A DNA stretch of 6,154 nucleotides, taken from positions 1 to 6,154 of the forward strand of contig JASEIZ010000130.1 in NCBI GenBank assembly GCA_030017395.1, in the 5' to 3' direction. Below are positions 1 to 5,034 of the stretch, piece after piece. This DNA is from Desulfobacterales bacterium (lineage in GTDB: Bacteria; Desulfobacterota; Desulfobacteria; Desulfobacterales; ETH-SRB1). The notes beneath the pieces are model-generated. The model was given only the letters and a program-made list of their open reading frames with translations, had not been told where the DNA came from and ran no database searches. Each line of letters begins with the position of its first letter. Position 1 is the stretch's first letter. The translations under genes were made by a program, and so were the position numbers.

Positions 1-168
1 ATACAGCTTTTTTGCTTTTTCAATATATTTGTCTTCTTCAACCGGAGGATATACGAAGAGGATAGTGTTGCCGCCATTTGCGTCACGCTTCAACTGGGGT
101 CTGTTGTCGATATGCAATGCAACTTTCAGATCATCAAATTTCTGTTTATGCTCTGCTTGAAATGACAT
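1..168 (-). CDS. brxB: BrxB-domain (DUF1788-like) BREX protein, N-terminal 56 codons only
   Basis: This is the start of a gene that runs off the left edge; 56 codons are visible, beginning MSFQAEHKQKFDDLKVAL. The stretch NTILFVYPPVEEDKYIEKAK looks like the N-terminal strand-and-helix of BrxB-domain proteins, where a hydrophobic strand ending in a Y-P/PP motif is followed by acidic residues. The ATG start is well supported: GGAG (178-181) lies 9 nt upstream. The gene begins inside the BrxA-like reading frame, with a 23-bp overlap (146-168) in a different frame, so the two are probably co-transcribed and translationally coupled. In the BREX types that carry both genes (1, 5 and 6), brxB directly follows brxA, and this position is the strongest support for the call. 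The biochemical role of BrxB is poorly known. With so little visible sequence, a more distant DUF1788 relative cannot be excluded. Confidence 0.6.
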   Translation of the reverse strand, partial: MSFQAEHKQKFDDLKVALHIDNRPQLKRDANGGNTILFVYPPVEEDKYIEKAKKLY

Positions 169-931
169 TGATCAGTTCTCCAAAGTTATATTTCAGATCG
201 ATTATTAAATTCTTACCGGTTGTTTGCATATTGAAAAAGTCAGTATACTTTGCTCGTTTTAGAACGACAGGCAAGTCGTTCTTTTCGATAAAAATAAAAT
301 CAATGTATCTGTTTTTTAATATATCATGCTGATCCGGAGCGATTGCCATTAGAAGATATATAAAAAAGATGATGCTGGTATCGTCTACCTGAATATATTT
401 AAACTCCTTTTTCTGCCTGCCTTTAACAAAATCAATTTTTTTAAGGAATGTCAGATACTTTGAAGCAACCTTTTCTATTGTGCTGTCTGCCCATGCCTTC
501 ACAACGTCATTTGTTTCCCTGAAGTGATTCAAATATGCAACTATTTCATTATTCTTTATTTGGACCCTGCCGGAACGATATGCCTTGATAAAAGCTTTTG
601 TTGTGATGTTTTCAAATAGCGTATTGTTGATTCCCAGCATCCAAAAAAGCGAAAACCGCTTGGTGTTTTCAAGCCCGCTTGATTTATAAAGCGAACGAAT
701 AAGGGTTTCATGATCATTATTTTTAAACTGCCAGAAGGCGCTTTTGACACCAGATAAAAATCTAATCCTGGATTCGACTGTTCTGATATTGTAAATATTT
801 CTGTTAATGACAGACTCGTAAATATCATCTTTCGATGCATTTAGGGAAAGCTGGCGCAACACATCATATATAAATTGATAATCAGGAATACTGCCGATTA
901 CGTTAATGCTGGTGTTTATAGTGTTGTCCAT
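146..931 (-). CDS. brxA: BrxA-like (DUF1819) BREX phage-defence protein
   Basis: A 261-aa protein, mostly helical, without a signal peptide or clear membrane segment despite the family's old 'inner membrane' label. It has the general BrxA pattern: an N-terminal segment ending in an Arg-rich helix (RTVESRIRFL), a middle block of short helices (roughly residues 75-140), and a later STIEKVASKYLTFLKKIDFV segment resembling the conserved S-T-hydrophobic-K winged-helix-like region of BrxA. It is somewhat longer than typical BrxA (about 200 aa). The ATG at 931 is the only reasonable start, because an in-frame TGA lies eight codons upstream; no strong Shine-Dalgarno is visible. BrxA proteins belong to BREX systems, which use PglX methylation and PglZ/BrxC to block phage replication, and BrxA has been reported to bind DNA. 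The BrxB-like gene downstream overlaps it by 23 bp. The assignment rests on pattern recognition plus gene order; a divergent DUF1819 protein of a BREX-like system is the main alternative. Confidence 0.68.
   Translation of the reverse strand: MDNTINTSINVIGSIPDYQFIYDVLRQLSLNASKDDIYESVINRNIYNIRTVESRIRFLSGVKSAFWQFKNNDHETLIRSLYKSSGLENTKRFSLFWMLGINNTLFENITTKAFIKAYRSGRVQIKNNEIVAYLNHFRETNDVVKAWADSTIEKVASKYLTFLKKIDFVKGRQKKEFKYIQVDDTSIIFFIYLLMAIAPDQHDILKNRYIDFIFIEKNDLPVVLKRAKYTDFFNMQTTGKNLIIDLKYNFGELINVISSRA
178..181 (-). promoter_or_regulatory. Ribosome binding site of the BrxB-like gene
   Basis: On the minus strand GGAG sits 9 nt before the ATG at 168, inside the 3' end of the BrxA-like gene. It fixes the start of the downstream gene in the overlapping frame and shows that the short open frame at the left edge is a real coding start. 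Confidence 0.75.
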
Positions 932-973
932 TGAGATTATTCTTGCTAATCAATTCCAGCAATTTGTTCAATC

Positions 974-1007
974 GAAAAAACAAACCCGACTTTGACAGGT
1001 CAGGTTT
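974..1007 (-). terminator. Rho-independent terminator after the toxin gene
   Basis: On the minus strand AAACCTGAC and GTCGGGTTT form a 9-bp stem (one U-G wobble) around an 8-nt loop, followed by G and six T residues. The left arm overlaps the toxin gene's TAA stop (1006-1008). This is a textbook intrinsic terminator for the antitoxin-toxin transcript. It ends 42 bp before the BrxA-like start codon, so the defence operon needs either a promoter within 932-973, where I see no convincing one, or read-through. Confidence 0.8.
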
Positions 1008-1467
1008 ATTTTTTCGGTTTTTTTAACCCTGTAATTCTTGCTTTGTTATAACTGTCGTGGATATCAAATAAGACTTTCCGGGATAATTGTGGAGATTGAA
1101 GGAAGCGTTTGTATAACATCCTCATTGTTTCTACTGCTAACTCTCCCATTATTTCAATGTCTTTGCTGTATTTATCTAACTGACTCTCCTTTGTTGGATA
1201 TAGCGGTTCATCAAAATCTATCGCACAATCTTGTTTAAATAATGGGAATTGTTTTGTTTCAAAGATAAAACAACTATGTCTACTTCGCTCGCCGTAATCC
1301 TTAAAGTGCTGTAACTGAGTCGTTGTTGTGCTTAAATAGACAGTTGCGATTTGGGCAAATATCCCAGAAAACCCAAGGCAAATAAACCACCGAGCTTTCT
1401 TTTTACCGCCGAATCTTTGTGATGGAAAATTATTCCATCGAATAACTGTGCCTACCTTAAGATTCAA
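1006..1467 (-). CDS. PemK/MazF-like toxin candidate of a Panacea-type toxin-antitoxin pair
   Basis: A 153-aa basic protein. The N-terminus (VGTVIRWNNFP, then KKKARWFICLG, then a strand ending in STTTT) follows the opening strand order of PemK/MazF SH3-like barrel endoribonucleases. Arg26 and Thr47/48 fall near the positions of the MazF catalytic Arg and Thr; that match is positional, not proven. A third strand region (RHSCFIFETKQFP, QDCAIDFDEPLY) and a helical C-terminal tail (about residues 100-153) follow. The start is TTG at 1467, whose codon overlaps the TGA stop of the antitoxin gene (TTGA, 4 bp). No separate Shine-Dalgarno is evident, so synthesis is probably coupled to the antitoxin. 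If the fold is right, the protein would cut mRNA when free of antitoxin. The order antitoxin first, toxin second is usual for such pairs. An unrelated toxin fold remains possible, since Panacea antitoxins pair with many toxin types. Confidence 0.6.
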   Translation of the reverse strand: MNLKVGTVIRWNNFPSQRFGGKKKARWFICLGFSGIFAQIATVYLSTTTTQLQHFKDYGERSRHSCFIFETKQFPLFKQDCAIDFDEPLYPTKESQLDKYSKDIEIMGELAVETMRMLYKRFLQSPQLSRKVLFDIHDSYNKARITGLKKPKK

Positions 1468-2012
1468 GATGCCATAGCTTTATAAGTCAAATACACTGTT
1501 TCTTGATAGGTTAGTTCATTTTCGCGTTTAAACAGTGGGTCCCCGACAAATTCTAATGCGTAGTCAATAATACCATTGGGTTTTTGTGCCCAAGTGCGTT
1601 TCCAAGCAAGGATGTCTTCATGGCTACAATCACTTATAACATCGGTCGTCATCCACCGTGTTGCATATATTTCTAAAAGTCTCTCCATAAGTTCAATTTC
1701 ATATGGAGAAAAAAAGTCCATATTGGGCTTCTTAGTGCAGGTAACAAATTCCCCTTTTTCATCTTTTTTAAACCGATAGAGGGGGGTGTCTTTTTTGTCT
1801 TGATAAATTTCAATGGGAACTGGACCCCGTTTCATTGCTTTATAAACCAACCCAAGCGCAGGTCGTCCAGTTTCTCTTAAGCTAATAAAGTCCAAAAATC
1901 CCAAATATTTGTACAGATAGGTTTGATAGAGAGGCTTTTTTGTTTTTTGGAGGTGCTTTTTTGCAAAAAAAGCTATGGCATTTTGAGTTTTTTCGTTTTT
2001 ATATGGAATCAT
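1464..2012 (-). CDS. Panacea-domain (SocA-like, DUF4065) antitoxin
   Basis: A 182-aa cytoplasmic protein with the Panacea/SocA signature: an N-terminal helix (KTQNAIAFFAKKH), then LYKYLGFLDFISLRETGRPALGL, then a Y-x-A-x-x-x-GPVP-x-x-IY motif at about residues 57-70, followed by a helical region containing FSPYEIELMERLLEIYA. In the GepA/SocA group the G-R-P and GPVP motifs are the most recognisable parts. Panacea domains occur in antitoxins that neutralise many unrelated toxins by direct binding, and in SocA, a proteolytic adaptor. Here the gene is followed by a small basic protein in a 4-bp overlap, the arrangement expected of an antitoxin-toxin operon. The start is ATG at 2012, preceded by a weak AGAAAGA purine stretch, about 27 nt downstream of the predicted transcription start. 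There is no obvious DNA-binding helix-turn-helix extension, so autoregulation by this protein is uncertain. Confidence 0.85.
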   Translation of the reverse strand: MIPYKNEKTQNAIAFFAKKHLQKTKKPLYQTYLYKYLGFLDFISLRETGRPALGLVYKAMKRGPVPIEIYQDKKDTPLYRFKKDEKGEFVTCTKKPNMDFFSPYEIELMERLLEIYATRWMTTDVISDCSHEDILAWKRTWAQKPNGIIDYALEFVGDPLFKRENELTYQETVYLTYKAMAS

Positions 2013-2210
2013 TAGAAAAATCTTTCTGTTGCTTGCCGATTTTAATTAATATATTCTTTATAAATTGTTGTCAATAGGTGGTTGTTATGATTTGAAAAAC
2101 AGAGCAATTGTTGTGCCACATAATCTATGATGATTTATTGGGGGACTTAAGGAATATCCTCAATTTATAAGTTTATATCGTCAATAAGTAAATGTAAAAA
2201 AAGTGAGCCG
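2013..2210. other. Intergenic gap between J-domain and antitoxin genes
   Basis: This 198-bp AT-rich gap holds the antitoxin promoter (2046-2074), a 9-bp direct repeat AATTGTTGT (2063-2071 and 2106-2114) whose first copy overlaps the -35 box, and an imperfect palindrome (2147-2163, 7-bp stem with one wobble, no T-tract). A T7 run follows the J-domain stop on the minus strand, but without a stable hairpin, so I do not call a terminator. No coding sequence is visible. Confidence 0.5.
2046..2074 (-). promoter_or_regulatory. Predicted sigma-70-type promoter of the antitoxin-toxin operon
   Basis: On the minus strand a perfect -35 box TTGACA (2069-2074) is followed, after 17 bp, by TATTAA (2046-2051), which matches four of six positions of the -10 consensus. 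The surrounding sequence is very AT-rich. The inferred transcription start, near 2039, gives a leader of about 27 nt before the antitoxin ATG. Confidence 0.6.
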
Positions 2211-3218
2211 TCATGTTTTGCTTTTCAACAATTCATTATATGCTTCCGACAATTTAACAAATTTTTCCTTTTCTCCCCCTTTGTCAGGATGAAGTTTTTG
2301 GGCCATTTGCCGGTATATGCGGGTTAAACCCTTTTTGCTCATTTTTCTCAGAGCATCCTTTTTTAAACCGAATATCGTACTTGCTTCATCTAAAATTACT
2401 GAAGCTCTTCTGCGTGGAGGAACATAACCTCTTTTGCTGTTTATGTAGTCACGGACATAGTCGTCCAGAAAAGAACTCTCGCCATATTCGCTATCAAAGA
2501 ATATAATAACATACCTGATTAGATATTCGTGCAGGTTGCCTTTTGTATCCATTCCGCTCCAGAAAGAGCTGTCCTTGTTCAGCCGGCATATTTCTTCGAG
2601 GAAATATTGATCAACCCTGTTTTGATTCAGGCCCTGAGGCATTGATTTTGCTATCAACTCAGTAAAATACTTCTGCAGATCAAAAATTACATAAACATAT
2701 ACCTTGAATTCTGATCTATCAAGAGTCCTCTCCATGTCCATAAAGTATTGTTCAAGCTCATCTCTTGATTTATTGATAAGCCTGCTAAACAGCTTTGGGG
2801 ACATACGTCCAATTCTTCCCTGATCTATATGCCCAAACTTTAAATAATGAACTCTCCGCTTGTCGAAAAGATGAAAATTTGTTAGCGGCCTTTCTTCTTT
2901 TTCTTTATCGGCGTTTTTTCTTCTCGATATTCCTCCCATGTGACGATACGGCTCCAGCGCCGCTCTGATTTCAGGCTTTAAAAAACGCCAGAAAATATCG
3001 TCGAGATCGTCAACAGAATGATTACGGCTTAAAGTCCGGAGTCTGTCATCAACTGTTTCATCGATATAGAATGCATTTCCTCCGGGATAAACAATATATT
3101 GGGATGGATCTGTTCCCAGATCAAACATATCGCGGCTCCGCAGGCATTCCCCGTCGCGGTAGGATTCCCTGATAAAATAACGGGTTTCCCCTTTGATTGT
3201 TTTTAAAGCAAGATACAA
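2211..3218 (-). CDS. Protein with C-terminal J domain and uncharacterised N-terminal region
   Basis: A 335-aa soluble protein. The last ~58 residues form a J domain: helix II (LTRIYRQMAQKLHPDKGG) with the diagnostic HPD tripeptide at residues 310-312, then helix III (EKFVKLSEAYNELLKSK). J domains stimulate the ATPase of DnaK-type chaperones, so this is probably a dedicated co-chaperone delivering a specific client. It lacks the Gly/Phe and zinc-finger regions of DnaJ and carries its J domain at the C-terminus. Residues 1-60 (RYFIRESYRDGE, SRDMFDLG, YIVYPGGNAFYIDE) look like a small beta domain loosely reminiscent of the N-terminus of IS1634-type transposases; residues 60-275 are mainly helical with no motif I recognise. 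The start is TTG at 3218, preceded by GGAG (3229-3232) 10 nt upstream; an in-frame TAA lies just above it and the next Met is at residue 31. The gene is co-oriented with the toxin-antitoxin pair but separated from it by 198 bp. Confidence 0.8.
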   Translation of the reverse strand: MYLALKTIKGETRYFIRESYRDGECLRSRDMFDLGTDPSQYIVYPGGNAFYIDETVDDRLRTLSRNHSVDDLDDIFWRFLKPEIRAALEPYRHMGGISRRKNADKEKEERPLTNFHLFDKRRVHYLKFGHIDQGRIGRMSPKLFSRLINKSRDELEQYFMDMERTLDRSEFKVYVYVIFDLQKYFTELIAKSMPQGLNQNRVDQYFLEEICRLNKDSSFWSGMDTKGNLHEYLIRYVIIFFDSEYGESSFLDDYVRDYINSKRGYVPPRRRASVILDEASTIFGLKKDALRKMSKKGLTRIYRQMAQKLHPDKGGEKEKFVKLSEAYNELLKSKT

Positions 3219-3228
3219 ATCGTTTTAT

Positions 3229-3232
3229 CTCC
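3229..3232 (-). promoter_or_regulatory. Ribosome binding site supporting the TTG start of the J-domain gene
   Basis: GGAG on the minus strand (context TTGGAGAT) lies 10 nt before the TTG at 3218. With an in-frame stop immediately upstream and no ATG until codon 31, this site makes TTG the best start. Confidence 0.6.
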
Positions 3233-3266
3233 AAGGCGATATTGATGGCGTCAAAAAACATTTTTT

Positions 3267-3396
3267 GTAGCCGTTCACGGCTTGAAATTAGAAATTAGGA
3301 AGAGATTAAAATAGAAATTGGAAATTAGAAATCGGGAAGAACAGTACAAAAGCATGAAGGCCAAATTTCCAATTTCAACGTTCCGTGAACGGTTAC
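3267..3396. repeat. ~130-bp inverted-repeat (MITE/REP-like) element in a divergent intergenic region
   Basis: The left end (3267-3280) GTAGCCGTTCACGG matches the reverse complement of the right end (3383-3396) at 13 of 14 positions. The similarity continues inward: GAAATTAGAAATTAGG at 3284-3299 pairs with the complement of 3361-3376, which reads GAAATTGGAAATTTGG, giving arms of more than 30 bp with small gaps. The interior carries further GAAATT units (3314-3332). The terminal core CCGT-TC-ACGG is itself palindromic. No coding capacity is present. It lies between the divergent J-domain and YkgJ genes and looks like a non-autonomous or dispersed palindromic repeat. The flanking parts of this gap (3219-3266 and 3397-3488) show no convincing promoter for either gene. 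Confidence 0.7.
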
Positions 3397-3488
3397 CATT
3401 TTTTATACATTAACAAATTACATCCGGTTATGCAAAATCAAACAGGACAACAATTGTAAACCGGCATTTATTTTGTTATGGTAATTTT

Positions 3489-4181
3489 ATGGCGCCATTA
3501 CCCAAACAATCTAATTGTATCCGATGCGGAACCTGTTGCAAAAAAGGGGGGCCATCTTTTCACCTTGAAGATAAGAACCTGATTGAAAAGGGTATTATTT
3601 TATCAAAACATATTTATACTATCAGAGAAGGCGAACCTGTCTTTGATAATGTTCAAGGCCGGCTTCAGACCGCAGCCACCGATATAATAAAAATAAAAGG
3701 CGGCAAGCATTCATGGACGTGCATCTTTTTCGACGAAGATGATAATAACTGCAAAATATATAAAAACAGGCCGATTGAATGCAGAGCTCTTAAATGCTGG
3801 GATACTGAAGAATTAGAAAAGATATATTCAAAAAACCGGCTGACCCGTAAAGACCTGTTATCAAAAATCAAGGGCCTTTGGAATCTGATCGAAGATCATC
3901 AGACTCGGTGCTCGTATAAAAAGATCAAGGGATTTGTAAGTAAATTAAATACTGATAAAAAAAATAAAGCCATTAAAGGCATACTCGATATCATCAAATA
4001 TGACATTCATCTGCGCCCCTTGCTTGCCGAAAAGGCGGGAATAAACCCTGATATGATTGATTTTCTGTTTGGCCGTCCTTTAACCGAAACAATCAAAATG
4101 TATAACTTGCAGGTAAAACACAAAGATGATAGGTATTATCTTAACCCATTAAATATGTCCACAAAATTGATGAATTCGTAA
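3489..4181 (+). CDS. YkgJ-family cysteine-cluster protein
   Basis: A 230-aa soluble protein with the YkgJ (UPF0153) signature: an N-terminal CIRCGTCC motif (Cys10, Cys13, Cys16, Cys17) and a second cluster with Cys78, Cys88, Cys98 and Cys103 in the context WTCIFFD...CKIYKNRPIECR...C. The spacing is that of a zinc- or iron-sulfur-binding fold; the exact metal and reaction are not established for the family. Residues ~110-230 form a lysine-rich helical extension beyond the minimal domain. The ATG at 3489 lies only nine codons before the first Cys, which supports it, although the Shine-Dalgarno is weak. The last residues (MNS) and the TAA stop fall inside the terminal repeat of the element at 4168-4302, so the natural C-terminus may once have differed. 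The gene stands alone on its strand, divergent from the J-domain gene and convergent with the MBL gene. Confidence 0.85.
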   Translation: MAPLPKQSNCIRCGTCCKKGGPSFHLEDKNLIEKGIILSKHIYTIREGEPVFDNVQGRLQTAATDIIKIKGGKHSWTCIFFDEDDNNCKIYKNRPIECRALKCWDTEELEKIYSKNRLTRKDLLSKIKGLWNLIEDHQTRCSYKKIKGFVSKLNTDKKNKAIKGILDIIKYDIHLRPLLAEKAGINPDMIDFLFGRPLTETIKMYNLQVKHKDDRYYLNPLNMSTKLMNS

Positions 4182-4302
4182 AAAATCGTCACTCCGGTGA
4201 AAACCGGAGTCCAGATGATCTGCAACTACTTGAAAAGACTGGATTCCGGCTTTCGCCGGAATGACGGTTAAGGGGTATGATGGACTTTTTACAAAGCCAT
4301 CA
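4168..4302. mobile_element. 135-bp MITE-like repeat with nested hairpins between convergent genes
   Basis: The ends form imperfect terminal inverted repeats: TGATGAATTCGTAAAAAATC at 4168-4187 matches the reverse complement of 4283-4302 at 16 of 20 positions. Inside are two 28-bp arms in inverted orientation (4187-4214 and 4239-4266, 24 of 28 identical). These belong to the widespread proteobacterial repeat family whose translation reads 'IPAKAGIQ'. Each arm is itself a hairpin with an 8-bp stem and a GAAA loop (ACTCCGGT/ACCGGAGT and ATTCCGGC/GCCGGAAT). The right terminus can also fold by itself: 4278-4302 forms a 10-bp stem with one bulge. No transposase is encoded and I could not find a clear target-site duplication. 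The structure may also serve as a bidirectional transcription barrier, though neither side has a U-tract. The stop codons of both flanking genes lie within its ends. Confidence 0.75.
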
Positions 4303-5028
4303 TAATTCATCCGCATTGAACGGCCGGCAATAACCATGCCCCGGATAGATAAATTTTAGACCCTTTATCTGCTTGATTTTATAGATTGAATTTTCCTGAT
4401 CCTTCTTGCTTGCTACAAATGAATTGTTTACAAGCTTATCCTGGATTACCACAATGAAATCTCCGGAAACAAGGATTCCGCTGTCAGGGTCAAAAAAGGA
4501 AACCGAGCAGGGTCTATGACCGGGAGTCTGTATGGTAATAAACCCCGGCAGCACTTTTTGTTCGTTTGCAAAGAATTCAACTCGATCCATGGGAAATCCT
4601 TTTGTAAACGGCGTGCCATACAACCCGCCATTAAACAGATCACCAAACTTCGGGTAATAACCATACTCTTTCATACACGGCAGGAGTATTTTAATATAAT
4701 CGCCAAATGAAGGATAAGGAATGCGTTTATGGCCGACGACAAAAGGTTTTGCTTTTTCGTGAAGCCAGATTTCGCAGTTTTTGAAAACTTTTTTAAGGCT
4801 GATCCATCCTGCAACATGATCCACATGAAAGTGTGTGCAAACAATGCGTCTTAAAACAGGTAAGGGCTTTAACACGTTAAATAAGCTTTTAATATCAGAA
4901 GGCATGCCGCAATCAATAAGAAATGTAGCATTCTGTCGTTTGTCTTCTATAATATAAATATTACTGGTTCCGCCCCTGAATTGTTGGATAGTACGGTGAC
5001 CAGAAAGCTTTTGAGTCTTAGTAATCAT
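4300..5028 (-). CDS. MBL-fold metallo-hydrolase
   Basis: A 242-aa cytoplasmic protein with the complete metallo-beta-lactamase-fold metal ligands: THFHVDH (His66, His68, Asp70, His71), His171 in TPGHRPCS, Asp190 in VSGDF and His231 in YPGHG. An N-terminal strand pair (TSNIYIIED, TFLIDCGMP) precedes the first motif, as is usual. The set fits a dinuclear zinc or iron hydrolase of the glyoxalase-II/general hydrolase type; the substrate cannot be told. The insert between residues ~90 and 160 is rich in aromatics and Gly and could shape the pocket. The ATG at 5028 follows the AOR stop by 6 bp with no good Shine-Dalgarno, so translation is likely coupled to the upstream AOR gene in one operon. The TGA stop is provided by the terminal repeat of the element at 4168-4302. 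A thioester or lactone hydrolase acting with the AOR is a guess only. Confidence 0.88.
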   Translation of the reverse strand: MITKTQKLSGHRTIQQFRGGTSNIYIIEDKRQNATFLIDCGMPSDIKSLFNVLKPLPVLRRIVCTHFHVDHVAGWISLKKVFKNCEIWLHEKAKPFVVGHKRIPYPSFGDYIKILLPCMKEYGYYPKFGDLFNGGLYGTPFTKGFPMDRVEFFANEQKVLPGFITIQTPGHRPCSVSFFDPDSGILVSGDFIVVIQDKLVNNSFVASKKDQENSIYKIKQIKGLKFIYPGHGYCRPFNADEL

Positions 5029-5034
5029 TTTTTA

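Noticed and set aside
78..332. Plus-strand 84-aa open frame
   Set aside because: Antisense to the BrxA-like and BrxB-like genes, with no ribosome binding site or recognisable motif.
556..840. Minus-strand 94-aa open frame
   Set aside because: An alternative frame inside the BrxA-like gene, with composition unlike a folded protein and no start signal.
943..962. Inverted repeat TTGCT-N10-AGCAA upstream of brxA as an operator
   Set aside because: Only 5-bp arms in AT-rich DNA; this is expected by chance and the symmetry does not extend.
2147..2163. Imperfect palindrome as a terminator for the J-domain gene
   Set aside because: The stem is 7 bp with a wobble, and no T-tract follows it on the minus strand; it lies about 50 bp beyond the stop codon.
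3284..3332. GAAATT-rich repeats as a CRISPR array or origin iterons
   Set aside because: Units are short, irregular and without uniform spacers, and they lie inside an inverted-repeat element with no cas or replication gene nearby.
4149..4337. Minus-strand 62-aa open frame containing IPAKAGIQ
   Set aside because: It is a translation of the repeat element at 4168-4302. The peptide is a well-known artefact of this repeat family, and the frame overlaps the ends of two real genes.
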